Notes: generated by a model not told the origin, from the sequence alone. DNA of 64,000 bases from Euonymus europaeus (GCA_963580455.1 OY756957.1:8375001-8439000); one strand, 5' to 3'; positions 1 through 12,632 are shown, counted from the stretch's first letter. Translations and numbers: made by a program.

Positions 1-3
1 GGG

Positions 4-2224
4 GTGGTGGAGAGAAAGCATCAGCATATATTAAATGTGAGTAGAGCTCTCAAATTGCAGTCTGGAATTTCATATGAGTATTGGAGTCACTGTGTGTTAA
101 CTGCAACCTATCTAATAAATAGATTACCATCAAGGATATTAGACAAACGAAGCCCTTACAGTATATTATATGGAACTAAACCTGATTATGAGATTCTTAA
201 AACTTTTGGTTGTTTATGTTTTTCTAAAATTTTAAAGCATCAAGAAACAAAATTTGAAAGCAGAGCTAGAGTTTGTGTTTTCTTAGGATATCCATGCAAT
301 GTAAAAGGTTATAGACTTATGGATCTTGAAACCAATGAAATTTTCTTGTCAATGGATGTTGTTTTCCATGAAAACAAATATCCTTTCAAGGATGCTGCAT
401 CCTTGCCTATTAAAGATACTGTATCCTTAACCAAAGATAATAATATTAACATCTCTTCTGAAAAAAATCATATAGAGTCTGAGGATCAATCTCAAATAAA
501 TAGAAATCAGAAAAGAGTTAGGAAAGTTCCTGGATATCTCAAAGATTATGATTGCAATGCGGTTCCACATACACATCATACAAATTCTTATGCTGCATCT
601 AAATTACCCCTATCAAAGGTTTCTGCATTAGAATCTGCTTTCTCTATTCATACTAATACTATTTATACTCCTGCTGTTTCTTTTGAACATTTTATTGCTA
701 CTATTAGTTCTCATCATGAACCTAAAAACTATATTGAAGCATCCAAAAGTAAAGCATGGTGTGAAGCTATGAACTCAGAGATAGCAACATTGAATGAAAA
801 TAAAACTTGGACAGCAGTAGAGTTACCTAAGGGTAGAAAAGCAATAGGGTCTAAATGGGTATATAAGATTAAATACAATCCAGATGGTTCTATTGAAAGG
901 TACAAGACAAGGCTTGTAGCTCAAGGTTTTAATCAAACTTTAGGTTTTGATTATCAAGAAACTTTTTCTCCTGTAGTTAAGATGGTCACAGTTAGAATTT
1001 TTCTAGCTTTAGCAGCTGCCAACAGATGGACAGTGCACCACTTAGATGTGCACAATGTCTTTCTCAATGGAGATCTTGATGAGGATGTTTACATGAAAAT
1101 GCCACCAGGGTATGAAACTCATGGAAACAAGTTTGTATGTAAACTAAATAAATCTTTGTATGGTTTAAAACAGGCCTCTAGACAATGAAATGTAAAATGT
1201 AAAAAGGCACTGATAGATTTTGGTTTTATTCAATTAAAATGTGACTACTCTTTGTTTACCTATAGAAGAGATGGTTTTAGAGTAATGCTTTTGTTATATG
1301 TAGATGACATGGCAATTGGAGGTGACAATTTAAAACTAATAGAAGAAATTAAGCAATACATTGGAAGTTGTTTTAAGGTTAAAGATCTAGGAAACTTGAA
1401 ATACTTTCTAGGATTGGAAATAAACCATACTGATAAAGGAATGACAATCTGCCAGAAGAAATATATATTAGATTTGTTGCTTGATACTAATTTCAGGGAT
1501 TGCAACACCATAAATTCACCTATGGACACCAATTCAAAGCTGTCTAATACTCAAGGGGAGCCATTGCAAGAACCAATGATGACAGGAGACTGGTGAGAAG
1601 ATTGATGTACCTGACTCTAACCAGACCAGATCTCAGCTTCACCATCAACACTCTTAGTCAATTCATGCGCTTCCCTACAGATCAACATCTCAAGGCTGCT
1701 CATAGAGTTCTTAGATTTTTGAAAGGAACTATAAATAAAACTTTGTTCTTTCCTGCTCAGCAAACTTCCCTTGTTACTGCCTATTGTGTGCAGATTGGGC
1801 AGCATGCCCTGACACCAGAAGATCAACTACTGGATATAATGTTATGTTGGGCAGTGCTTTAATAGCATGGAAGTCAAATAAACAACCAACTGTATCTAGA
1901 TCCTCAGCAGAAGCAGAGTACAGGTCAATTGCTTCTGTGACTAGTGAGCTGGTTTGGATCAACACTTTGCTGAATGAGTTACAAAATCCTATGATCAAGT
2001 CTGTTTCCCTTTTCTGTGACAGCAGAGCAGCAATTCATATAGCAACGAATCCAGTTTTTCACGAAAGGACGAAGCATATTGAAATCGATTGCCACTTTGT
2101 TCGTGAAAAGGTTGAGAAGAAATTGATTGAATTGAAGCATATCCACACGAGTCAACAACCAGCAGATATCTTCACAAAACCTATGACTGTTGCTCAACTA
2201 GAATTTTTTGCAGTCCAAGCTTAA
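4..2224 (+). pseudogene. copia pol polyprotein fragment (integrase C-part, RT, RNase H), broken
   Basis: The reading frame starting at 4 gives the integrase C-terminal region (GYPCNVKGYRL), then the RT N-terminal part (WCEAMNSEIATLNENKTW; RLVAQGFNQ; LDVHNVFLNGDL). A TGA at 1186-1188 replaces the Trp expected after KQASRQ. The same frame resumes with the RT catalytic box YVDDM (1297-1311). Near 1580 the frame shifts, giving [15 protein letters not shown]. Near 1785 it shifts again into the RNase H part ([39 protein letters not shown]), which ends at 2224. One nonsense codon and two frameshifts make it non-functional. Family assignment is secure; the precise copia lineage is not determined. Confidence 0.92.
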
Positions 2225-2248
2225 CTTGATAGACAATGAAGTTAAGCT

Positions 2249-2520
2249 TGATGGAGGGTGTTAGAGAAGTGATGTCGTTTTGATCTTTTAGTTCCCTCCT
2301 CTGGAACGATGTCGTTTTTCTTGTTGTTGTCTTCTACCAATGAAGACAAGACAGCATAGTTTATTGCTTTATTTATTTTGATGACCGTTGGTCATCAGTC
2401 TTAGTTTTGCTATATTTAGAAATCTTCTTCTTCTTGGTCTGTAAGAAATGCTTCCGTAAGTCTGTGCTTCTATCTATGAATTGTTTTCTTTCAATACAAA
2501 CTTCTTCTTGAACTATTTCA
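2249..2520 (+). repeat. copia polypurine tract and 3' LTR
   Basis: A purine tract (GATGGAGGG) ends just before TGTTAGAGAAG at 2259, which is the normal arrangement for the start of a copia 3' LTR. The LTR is pyrimidine-rich (many CTTCTT runs) and about 260 bp long if it ends at ATTTCA near 2520. The matching 5' LTR is outside the window, so the end is a judgement. Confidence 0.6.
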
Positions 2521-2559
2521 GTATCTTCTTTCTTATTTTCTCCATAATGGTTTGAATTT

Positions 2560-3130
2560 TCTAGTGGTAGAACTTAAGGTAAATCGGCTTAACCCTCATC
2601 ACAATCGGCATTGAAAAGCAAAAGTTCCTGACTACTAGCCAGGGAGACGAAGCCATCGAGCTGGAAGCTCGTTCTCCATCCAACCTCCTGTCCGAGAAGC
2701 TTTTGGGTTGTGGCTGAGTTGATTTTGAAAAAACAGATAAATGAGCTGTAATTAGTTGTGAATTGTTTTTTCATGAGAAATTTTTAGAATTAGAGCGTGA
2801 CCGTGAAGGTGTGGGCTGCAAATTTGACACCAAGCAAGCCCAGAGCCCAAAGACACTTGGGTAATGCAGCACGTGCAGAAGTGTGGGTTGGTTTGACTTG
2901 CTTGAGTGATGAGTCTTATGTGACAACATAAAATGGAATATTTAAAAAATAATAACAAAATACATATGTAATGAGACAAGGTAAAGCTAGCTATATTTAA
3001 ATCTTGACCGTGGGCGTCATCGGTAACCAAACCACTGGTCCACTGCTAGTTGTCTATCGATTCTAGAATCTTCAAATGTTCTCGATTACGCTCCTCAAAA
3101 ACATTCACGAAGTTTATCTTTTGGGGTCCT
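2560..3130. other. non-coding stretch, nothing recognised
   Basis: Between the copia LTR and the first duplicated block. Short open frames on the minus strand (for example 2752-3030) show no family motif or splice structure. No repeat partner was found elsewhere in the window. Confidence 0.5.
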
Positions 3131-3139
3131 GGTGATCAG

Positions 3140-5340
3140 ACTCCAAAGATGGCTTTGTGGGTTTAGGTTTTACTAATTATTCATGATAATTCTCGACTGA
3201 GACTGTCGATGTTCATCATGGGTGGTGGTTCTTACAGAGTTTGCTATTTTGAATTCCAGATCTGAAATCAATCGAGTTTCTGATTATCATTTTTGTAGGT
3301 TCTTTTTGGAAGATCTAGGGTTCGATAATTCTTGTTGGGTTCATCAAAATTAAATTGGAGGACTTGATTGTCCATCCAAGACAATCGGGATTCTGGTTGT
3401 CGCTGGTGCGTTCGGAATTGTAGGGTTGATGATTATTTTTTTATGGCAGTTTTCACCACAACGATATGATTTTTCATTTTTTTTATTGCTGGCTTCATAT
3501 ATTCTTGCTTTCTCGAATTACAGATGGCTTGGTTGGATGCTTGAATGATATGGATCTACTTGCTTATAGTTGTTATTGTTAATCGGATGCTTGAGTGATA
3601 TGGATCTACTTGCTTACAATTGTTATCATTGATTGGATGCTTGACTGATATGGATCTACTTGCTTTCAATTGTTATCGTATCAGGGGATCAAAAATTCAG
3701 ATTCCAGATTTTTCGGGCAGTATTTTTATTTTTTGTACCACGTTTCAATACAGAGCCTACTGTGGGTAATGTCTAATAGACTGATATTGAGTCCACTAAG
3801 CCATATGTGAAATAGGCAAAATGAAAATAAAAGTTGCAGTTGCCCTTCACTACATATCTCCAATCATTCTTGAGAGGTTGTTTAATCAGTAAGGTTTAGT
3901 GGACTCCGATAAATATGCATGCATTGAAAGCATTGCATTGGAAGCTTCGGTTACACTAAGGAATTTTCCCCTGTGAAACCAATTATTGGTTATATTGTGA
4001 CAAAAGGAGGCTATAAAAGAAAAAGGGCAAAATATTTATCGGGTCCACTAAACCCATATAAGAGATGGTCAGAATACATCCATTGAAAGCATAGCGTTGG
4101 AAGTTGCAGTTGCAGTTGCAGTAAACGATTTTATTCTTGAAACCAATGTATTGGTTATATCATGACAAATGAGCCTATAAAAAAGAAGAGGCAAAATATT
4201 TTCTTGAGTCCACTAAACCATATGAGGGATTGTTTTTCTATTTAGCCAAAGATGAGGAAGCATTGCCAATTCTGACTTCATGGGAAGCACAAAATAAGTG
4301 AGTACCGTGAATTATGGTTTTGAGAATAAAGAATTCATGATGCTGTAAAACATGGCCTAGTGATTGGGGAAGCAGTGCAAGGTCCAATAATTATTACATC
4401 TAATGCAAAAGTTTTAACATTTTTGTCTTAACTGACAGAGCTTTACCAACCAAGGGCCATGTTTATTTCCTTTTATTGACTGCTCTACAAAGTAGCATCA
4501 AGTTTTATATTCAGTTTCAGTTTCAGGATATTTTTGTGGGGTCTATTTATACTTACTATCGACTTTCTTTGACTTGCTTTTCCTGTCCTTTTGGATTTTT
4601 TTAATATCCTCATAACCAATATCTGATGGTGCTGATGCTTTAATTGAATGAAAACAAGTACAAATATTGTTGCACGTTCAAAAAGGCTTGGATATGCTAT
4701 TAGTGGTACACGTTACATCATTTCCAGTCTTATCCCCTTTTGTTTTACTTTGTGGTTAGTCTTGTGTTTTTCCTGCACTGTTTATAGTGGGGCTGATATG
4801 CCAATGCCTTTTAGAGTTTCACATCATTTTCAGCCGATCCTTTTTTTGTCGATTTGGCTCTTGTAGCAAAGAAAACTTACATAGTGGAGAAGGCGCTTAT
4901 GACAGCATAATTTTCAGACCATATATTGCTCAAGTACATGATGGAAGAAAATTTGTGTTCAAGTGATTAACTACGTAATAATTCCTTTCTCTTTTGGTTG
5001 ACATTTGATTTCATAAACCTTACTATAGTTTCGAAATACGTAAAACTGGTAGGCAAACGAGAGGGGTAATAATTGTTTGATCTTATAACTTATAAGGTTT
5101 GAGTGCAAGTGATGAAACAAAAGGTAGGGTACCCAAGCTGCTGAATTCAGAGTTTGTTCTGAGAGTAAGTGATACTGTTGCATCCTTGGCTTGGCCGGCC
5201 ATGATAGGAGGTATGTCACTCTATGTTGTATTCTTACAATGCTTAATGGTTGATTTGTGTCATTTGTCTGAAGCTTGTAATGCTCATCCTCTCCTAAACG
5301 TGTGGTTTTTAGTCACACACTTCGGTTGAAGTATCATCTT
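3140..5340. repeat. duplicated block, copy 1 (partner 6625-8600)
   Basis: This stretch matches 6625-8600 in the same order: the GTGGGTTTAGGTTTT leader, the TTTTTGGAAGATCTAGGG segment, the TATGGATCTACTTGCTT motif (here present three times, 3549-3664, against once in copy 2), the CTATAAAAG..AGGGCAAAATATTTAT segment, and finally a CNX1 G-domain remnant followed by GGTATGTCACTCTATGTTG. Identity is visibly high over long runs but broken by many small indels. Apart from the CNX1 remnant no protein family is recognisable. Confidence 0.8.
5095..5210 (+). pseudogene. CNX1 G-domain exon remnant
   Basis: The frame reads RVPKLLNSEFVLRVSDTVAS followed by LAWPAMIGG. The VSDTVAS segment corresponds to the start of the MogA-like G domain of plant CNX1 (VSDTVSAGAGPDRSG in the family), which binds molybdopterin and adenylylates it. 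A GT donor (GTATGT) follows at 5211, so this is a decayed exon that kept its splice site. The downstream G-domain residues are not found nearby. Assignment rests on a short motif and on the longer CNX1 remains at 10.2-14.1 kb. Confidence 0.6.
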
Positions 5341-6025
5341 ACATACAGTTTCTTCACATATCATTGATATATTTTCTCTTTCTAAATAGCTATTTTTGAC
5401 AATTTAATGAATTTTATTTGATCTGTATTGTGTAGACTTCCAGCTTTTTTTGTTACTTTCTGTTGATTTCTATATATATATAAATATATATTATGTTTAT
5501 GTTTCCAGCTTCGATTTTCTAGGTATGATGATTTCTGATTGCCCTTTATAATTTAATGAACTTCAATGTGGCTGTGATTGTGGTGTATTCCAGCCTTTTT
5601 CTATGTGGTCCTTTGAGAGGGAGTTATATTTATCCTTCAGTTGTTATAAAAAACATATATCGCCAGAGTTCTTATTACAATTACTTTAGTTATAGTCGGA
5701 AGGTACGATGTTGAGCAACTTTTGAATTATTAGTTCCCAGAACGATTCTATCCTCGTCTACTCTAAATGGGAAGGTGGCTTTTGGGTTATTGTTCTTGGA
5801 AGTAGCATGGATTGCATCCATTGAGCGAGGTTAAGTACTATCCTTCAGTTATAAATAATATTTATGTGGCCAGAGCTCTTATTATGGTTAGTTTGGTGAC
5901 AGTTGGAAGTTATGGTGTTGACAAATTTGTGAATCATTAGGTCCATTAAAAGAGACATTATATTCTCATTCCATTGTGACTACTTGAGGTCCAGGTTAGT
6001 CTTTCTCGAACTTACTTGAACATAA
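5341..6025. other. non-coding, AT-rich intergenic or old intron
   Basis: No convincing open frame. Contains a short (TA)n run near 5475. No recognised element. Confidence 0.5.
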
Positions 6026-6605
6026 TTGTCAAAAGATGTGGAACCTCAAAAGGTTATGGTGCTGCTTGTGATCAAAATGAGTTTCCAAATGCAGTCAAGC
6101 TTACCCGCACTATGTGGCATTATGCAAACTACCACTCAAGTATCAGAAGGTGCGAAGCCTCAGAAGGTTTTGGTGTGGATGCTTGCAATTGAAATGAGTT
6201 TGCAAACTCAATCATGTTTAAGCACACCATATGTTCAAGCAAAACTTTTTAACTATAACTCAGTTGTCCAAAGATGAGGGAACCTCATAAGGTTCAAATG
6301 TCAACAGATGTGGAGCCTCGGAAGGTTTTGGTGTGATTGCTTGTGATCGATATGAGTTTGCGAATTCAACCAAGTTTAAGCATAACATCTCGCACCAAGC
6401 AAAACTTTATAACTACAACTCAATTGTTAAAAGATGCGGAGCCTCAGAAGGTTTTGGTGCGATTGTTTGTGATCAAATTTAGTTTGCAAACTCAATCACA
6501 TTTGAGCACACCATCTGGCATCAAGAAATACTTCATAACTACAACTCAATTGTCAAAAAATGCGGAGTCTTGGAACATTTTGGTGTGAATGCTTATGATA
6601 AAAAA
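6026..6605 (+). repeat. tandem repeat, unit about 117-125 bp, about five units
   Basis: A unit beginning AAGATGYGGAGCCTCAGAAGG recurs at about 6031, 6148, 6305, 6430 and 6553, with a shortened copy near 6265. Each is followed by a GATCRAWWTGAGTTTGC segment and CTAYAACTCAATTGT. Copies differ by substitutions and small indels. The open frames across it (6026-6277, 6337-6588) translate the repeat and have no family motif, so I do not call a gene. Confidence 0.85.
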
Positions 6606-6624
6606 GTGTGCAGCCTATGAAGAT

Positions 6625-8600
6625 TGGCTTTTGTGGGTTTAGGTTTTTCTAATTATTCATGATGATTCATGACTGTGACTGTCGGGGTTCATCATGGGTA
6701 GTGGTTCTTACAGAGTTTGTTATTTTGAATTCTAGATCAAAAACCAATTGAGTTTCTGATTATCATTTTTGTAGGTTCTTTTTGGAAGATCTAGGGTTTG
6801 GTAATTCTGGTCGTGTTCATCAAAATTAAATTGGAGGACTTGATTGCCTTTACAATCGGGATTCTGGTTGTCGCTGGTTTGTTTGGATTTGTAGGGTTAA
6901 TCATTATTTTCTTATGTTGGTTGTCATCATAACGGTATGATTTTTCCTGTTTTCATATATTCTTGCTTTCTCAAATTACAGAGCGCTTGGTTAGATGCTC
7001 GAGTGATATGGATCTACTTGCTTACAGTTGTTATTGTATCAGGGCATCAAAAATTCAGATTCCAGATTTTTTGGTAGGGTTTGCATGACGTTTTTGGATC
7101 AATGCAGAGCCTAATGTGGGTAATGTCTGATAGATTGATATTGAGTCCACTAAGCCATATGTGAAATAGGCAAACTGAAAATAAAAGTTGCAGTTGCCCT
7201 TCAACATATATCTCCAATCATTCTTACAAGTTGTTTAATCAGTAAGGTTAGAGGACTCGATAAATATGCATGCATTGAAAGCTGCAGTTACACTAAACAT
7301 GCGTCAAACTAAATTATTGGTTATATTGTGACAAGAGGAGGCTATAAAAGCAGAAGGGCAAAATATTTATTGAGTCCACAAAACCCACATAAGAGATGGT
7401 TAGAAATGCGCATTGAAAGCATTGCATTGGAAGTTGCAGTTATCGTAAATGATTTTGTTCTTGAAACCAATTTATTGGTTGTGTTATGGCAAAATATTTT
7501 ATTGAGTCCACTAAGCCATACGAGAGATTGTTTTTCTATTTACCCAAAAATGAGGAAGTATTGACAGTTCTCACTTCTTGGGAAGCACAAATAAGTGAGT
7601 ATGTGAACTATGTTTTTAAGAATAAAGAATTCGTACCTCTGTAAAGCATGGCCTTGTGATTGGGGAAGCAGTGCAAGCTGCAAGAATTATTACATCTAGT
7701 GCAAAAGTTTTAACATTTTTGTCTTAATTGACAATGTTTTACCAAACATGGAAGGATGTAATTTAAATTTCAAATTCTATCAGGTTTATTTCCTCATCTT
7801 AACTGATGCAGTTGTTCAAGTTGAGTACACCAAACTAATTGAAGTTGCTTCAGCTGAATGAAAACAAGTACAAATATTGATTCAGGTTCAGAAAAGCAGT
7901 GGTACATGTTACATAATTTCCGGTTTTATCCCCTTTTGTTTTATTTTGTGGTCAGTCTTGTGCCTTTTCTGCATGGGCTAGAGTGGGGTTGATAGGCCAA
8001 TGTCTTTGGGAGTTTCACATTTTCAGCTTATCCCTTTTGTCGATTTAGCTCTTTTCAAGAGTTGTATCATTTCAGATTGTAAAGTTGTAGAAAAAAAACT
8101 TACAGGAGAGCGATCTAGCAGAGAAGGCGCTTATGGCTACATGAGTCTCAGACCATGTATTTCTCCAAGTAAATGATGGAAGAAAATATGTGTGTTCAAG
8201 TGATTAACTACCTGGTAATTCCTTCCACTTTTGGTTTACATAATTACATTTGATAAACCTTATTTTAGGTTCCAAATATGTAGAACTGGTGGACAAACGT
8301 GAGGGGTAATAATTGTTTGATCTTATAACTAATTAGGCTAGAGTCTAAGTGATGAAACAAAAGGTAGGGTAATTCTTTTTTCCCAAGCTGCTGAATTTAG
8401 AATTATTTGTTATAATACTAAGTGACACTGTTGAATTCGGGACTGACCTTGATAGGAGCCTAGGAGGTATGTCACTCTATGTTGTATTCTTACAATGCTT
8501 ATAATGGTTAATTTGTCTGAAGCTTGTGATGCTTGTCCTCTCCTAAAGACGTGGTGTTTTGGTCAGACACTTGATTGAAAGTATCATCCTACATTTATTT
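6625..8600. repeat. duplicated block, copy 2 (partner 3140-5340)
   Basis: Colinear with copy 1, from GTGGGTTTAGGTTTTTCTAATTATTCATGATGATT to the CNX1 G remnant and GGTATGTCACTCTATGTTG. It contains short open frames such as 7328-7564 with no family motif. Parts recur a third time in weaker form at about 10540-11110 (AGGCAAACTAAAAATAGAAG, TTATCGAGTCCA). Confidence 0.8.
8345..8466 (+). pseudogene. CNX1 G-domain exon remnant, second copy
   Basis: The same exon as 5095-5210 in the duplicated block: CTGCTGAATTTAGAATT, then a frame reading LSDTVEFGTDLDRS, closer to the family SDTVSAGAGPDRSG than copy 1 in its second half. A GTATGT donor follows at 8467. Frameshifted internally by an inserted ATTCTTTTTT tract near 8371-8380. 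Confidence 0.55.
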
Positions 8601-10241
8601 TATGTCTGTACTATTCACGTTTAGAAATAGTCTCTTCGCATATTACTTGGGGTAAAATCTCTGTACATCGTCCAATGTGAGACTTGTGCATGTGAGTTCT
8701 TTACATTTTTTACTATTCATGTTCAGAACCACGTGGCTACAGTTGTTGGCGGACCACTTTTGGGCTCTTTGCTTCAATAGTTTTGAATAAAAGTGGTGTA
8801 TCTTTTGATAGGTACCCTATCCATGCATATTTACGTTAAAATGATCTTTTGGTGGACTTGATGTAAGTTATGTAAATTTGGGTCCCTGAGCAGGCAATCA
8901 GAGTATGAGGCTTATTGGTTGGTCACTCGAAGTAGTGCACCTAAATGAGTGGGTGGATTAGAGAAAAGGGTAAAGTGTTGTCTTTGCTGCTCAAATTAAT
9001 GAACTTTTTTTTTACTGATGTTGAGAGGAAATTTTTTGCGGCAGTTACCTTATAAAATGTTATGGCCACAATCGCTGTTTCTGTGAGGTTGCTTAATTGA
9101 GGTTGCTTAATTGAGGTTGCTTAATTGATGCCAAAGCGAAAGAGGTAGGTTGATTTTTTCATTGTCAATAGTACACTCACTGCTACAATATTTGCAGAAT
9201 CATAATTTAGCTTGTCATCTCTATTATATTCCTTATATACGATATTTCTATGATATTCACTGGAAAGGTAAAATCACCATTGATGATGAGTGGGATATTT
9301 GATAGTCATATTCGTTGGCTTATATCTCAAAACAGGTAGATGCTAGCTGCTGGTTTTGAGAAAAATTGTTGGTATTGGGTGCTAGAGGACAAAATTTGTT
9401 GTGAATGAGGCTCCGAAGCTAGAAAGCATGGAATTTTAATGTACCATGTGTTTGTATTTTGAGTCATAAGATGAAAAATATAAGCAGCTTTAATGAAGGC
9501 AAAATGGAGAATAATATTGTAAAAATCAGCGTGTCCCTTCTCAGTGAAGGCCTTTTTTTCCATATTAAATACATTCATCTGTAGATGCTTCTCTTTCAAA
9601 GTCACAATTCTGATGGACGGCTTCAATGGTTTGATCTGAGTTCAAGGCACATATGATCAAAGAGTCTGTCGTACTTTTGTCTCTGGTTGTGATTATAGTT
9701 AGATGGAGTATTTGAATAAGAAAAGTTTACCCTTGCTGGTGATTCCAAGAATATTACATTTGCCACTGCCATTGATCACCAAAACAGCGAGTAGTGTTTA
9801 TTAATGTTGGAGAAACAGAGAGTAAGAATAAGAATTTTATGCAAATTCTGCTTACCGTTGTTGCATGCGGTGAACCAGATGAAATTGTTTATCCAGGTCC
9901 TGTTATTCCAGGTATCATCCATTGACAAAGCTATCAGATTATCAGACTCTGTAAGCATTTTCTTTTTATGTTAATTGGACTCATAGATGTTAACAAGATG
10001 AACTTTCCTTGTATGCGAATGTACATGATATGAATTGGGCTGGACCAATTTATTTTCTCCTGGTCCAATCAATTTCTTTTAGACCCACAGCCATAAAGAA
10101 TCTGATGTCCACAGTAGCTACAGGTGTCCTCCATACAGCACATCATTTAGCCTTTAATTTAAATTTCAACCCTTCTCTTCTCAGTACGAGAGGGATGCAG
10201 AGTTCGTATCTGGGTTTAAAAAATTGTTCAAATTGTTAGGG
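8601..10241. other. non-coding, related to introns of the CNX1 fossils
   Basis: Segments (GTTGGCGG(A/C)CCACTTTTG, CCCTGAGCAGGCAAT, AAATGAGTGG) recur at 14.5-15.7 kb and about 16.4 kb, so this is part of the same duplicated tract. A 14-bp unit GAGGTTGCTTAATT is repeated three times at 9084-9127. Open frames here (9327-9626 minus, 10009-10239 plus) have no motif. Confidence 0.6.
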
Positions 10242-12632
10242 TCTGCAATTATCTCACCAGAAGAGGCTCTCGAGATTGAACTACGATGCTTCGGTATTGT
10301 TTTGGCGTAGGATATTCGAGGGCTTGGCTTTTTCCTCCTTGCTCGCTTCAGTCTAAAAGAGAAACCCGTTTCCTTTTTCTTCCTTGCTCACTGATCGGGT
10401 GATGATCGAATTGTTGTCAGTCAAACTGGTTATGTGCTTTTAGTCGTGATGTTAAGGTATTGTGCTACTGATGTACATATGGTTTTACAGTCTATTTCCT
10501 CTATATTTCAGAAAAGGTTGAGCGAGTCCGTGAATAATTTATCATTGGTCTGAATGTGAAATAGGCAAACTAAAAATAGAAGTTGCAGTTACCCTTAATT
10601 ACAAAACAGAGCAAAAACTGTTTTAGTTTGGATCCACGTATCTCCAATCAATATTAACAAGTTCTTTAATCAGTAAGGCTGGCAACAGATTGCATGCTTT
10701 GAAAGCAATATTGGAAGTTGCAGTTCACTAAACAGTTTTCATCCTTGAAATCAAATTATTTGTTATATCGTGACAAGAGTAGCCTATAAAGACAAGAGGG
10801 AAAAATATTTATCGAGTCCAATAAGCCATTTAAGAGATTGTCAGAATCTATGCATTCAAAGCAATGCATTGGAGGTTGAAGTTTTTGCTCTTGAAACCAA
10901 TTTCTGGGTTATATTATTACGAGCCTATAAAAACGAGAAGGAAGAATATTTTATTGAGTCTATTGAGCCATATGATAGATTGTCTTTGCAGGTTGCAGTT
11001 TTTGGTCTTCATGAAACCAATTTAATGGCTATATTATTACAAGCTTATAAAAAATGAGAAACCAAAAAAATTATTGAGTCCACTGAGCCATATGAGAGAT
11101 TGTCTTTTGATTTACCCGAACTTGAGGGAGCACTAGTAGCTATGTTGAAACTTCTAAAAATAGAACGAAAGTTATGACTTCTTGGTAAGCACAAAATAAG
11201 TGCTTTACTAATTTACTCTATGGGGCTTTTAGAAATTATTGGCTGCCTTTTGTAACATATTATGAACAGTTTATTGAAAGGAGTACCATACACATGACAT
11301 GATGAATATAGTCTAGAATCGTAGTTAATCATTGTATTTGTATCATTCTTTGAATTTGTCCTTGGAGGTCTTGTAATGGACTATGTACTCTTGTCGGAAG
11401 TGAATGATGCTTCTGAAGGAGCCTTGTTGTGAAGGTAGTTATGTTGCTCATAAGTAATTAATGTAGAATGAACTAATGATATATAATAATACTTTTACTC
11501 AGGTATATCCTAAACCAACAATTGATATGCTTTCTACTGCAGATGAGCTTGTGGATCCAGCATCTAAGTCGTGGGCAGGTAGAGTTTGTAAATAAGAAAA
11601 GTTGCATTGCATATGGTTCTTTATTTTCTTGTATATCATTTCATTTCTTCTAGGATTGACATTCTTCTCACATCTGGAGGCGTTTCCATAGGGGAAGAGA
11701 TTTTTGCAAGCCATTGCTTGAAAAAAGTGGGACTGTACATTATAACAAGGTTAGCTACTGAGCCTTCTGCTTCTCTCTCATTCACCCTCACTCCGTCATA
11801 GAATTTTAACTTTGTGTATAACTGTATATGTTGGTCAATTGCCACCAGGCAATGGTTGTTTGACTGGATTGTCCTATATGAGCATGTATCGAGTTAAATT
11901 TGTGTGCCCTGATGTAGTATTAAATGAATTATATAAATGATAAATCTCACAAATCCAATTTGTTTTAGCTTTTGAGGCATTTGACATTGTATTTGAGCAA
12001 TTTCTGGTGTCAAGTCCTGAGTACAGAACTGGACAATTACTGATTAAAATAAAATATTTTACTTGTTTTTCTAACATAATTGACTGTGAGTTCCCAATAT
12101 ATGCGTGTGTATGTGTGTTTTAGGGGGTGGGGGATTATAGAAATAATAATTCAATTACAAAAGTCTGGCGTTTCTATAAGCTTTTGGGATGGATAATGTC
12201 CCTCAAATATATTATTTTTTTTCTTATTTTACTCCAACATTGATTCTGGTTTTGGTTCGAATGAAACCAGGGAAACCTTTGACATTCTTTGTGGTGACCA
12301 TAAAGTCAGCAAACAAGATTCTTGCGTTTGGACTACCTGGAAATCTTCTCAGCAGTGTAGTTTATTTTCATCTCTTTGTAGTCCCTGCTATCCGTTTTCT
12401 TTCTGATTGGCCTAACCCTCACTCCTCAAGGTTGCTAGAAAAACACCCATCTCTCTCTCTTCTTCTCTCCCCTGCTTCAATTTTTATTTGTGTAATTTAA
12501 AATTATAGGCTTCTTGTATTTCATATAGAGTACAGGCTCACCTAATCTCTTAAGACAGATCCAAATCGTACAAAATTTCATCCTTCTATCATTAGATGGA
12601 AGGTCAATGATGGATCAAGAAGTTTGAGCGGT
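10242..12632 (+). pseudogene. CNX1 fossil, tandem copy 1 (E-domain exons)
   Basis: Eroded exons of plant CNX1, in the family order and each next to plausible splice sites. 10242-10310 reads IISPEEALEIEL (family N-terminus), then a stop. 11503-11578, right after an AG acceptor, reads VYPKPTIDMLSTADELVDPA. 11654-11750 reads IDILLTSGGVSIGEE (the MPT-binding TSGGVS loop); a frame change is needed for the following GTVHYNK. 12255-12440 reads MKPGKPLTF then ILAFGLPGNLLSS and FVVPAIRFLSDW. 12554-12632 reads DPNRTKFHPSIIRWKVNDGS. CNX1 inserts molybdenum into molybdopterin in the cytosol. The exons between the first two, including the early MoeA core, are missing or unrecognisable, and several frames are broken, so it cannot make the protein. 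Confidence 0.82.

Larger units (their letters stand above)
1..2520 (+). mobile_element. Ty1/copia LTR retrotransposon, 3' part, degraded
   Basis: The window opens inside a copia integrase (the first residues read GVVERKH, the segment with the last catalytic Glu of the integrase core). It continues through reverse transcriptase and RNase H to a polypurine tract and the start of a 3' LTR. The integrase-before-RT order is what separates Ty1/copia from Ty3/gypsy. Gag, protease and the 5' LTR lie upstream of the window, so no target duplication can be tested. The right edge is uncertain: the LTR starts at TG 2259-2260, and I place its end near 2520 (…TATTTCA), but it could be some tens of bases longer. 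Confidence 0.9.

Noticed and set aside
6026..6605. Repeat array considered as a CRISPR-like array
   Set aside because: Units of about 120 bp are repeated along their whole length with no unique spacers, and the genome is a plant's. It is an ordinary tandem repeat.
10180..10215. AGTACGAGAGGGATGCAGAG, reminiscent of a large-subunit rRNA segment
   Set aside because: Only a few bases resemble the rRNA motif, the surroundings do not continue it, and a diverged copy at 18.38 kb shows it belongs to the local duplicated tract.
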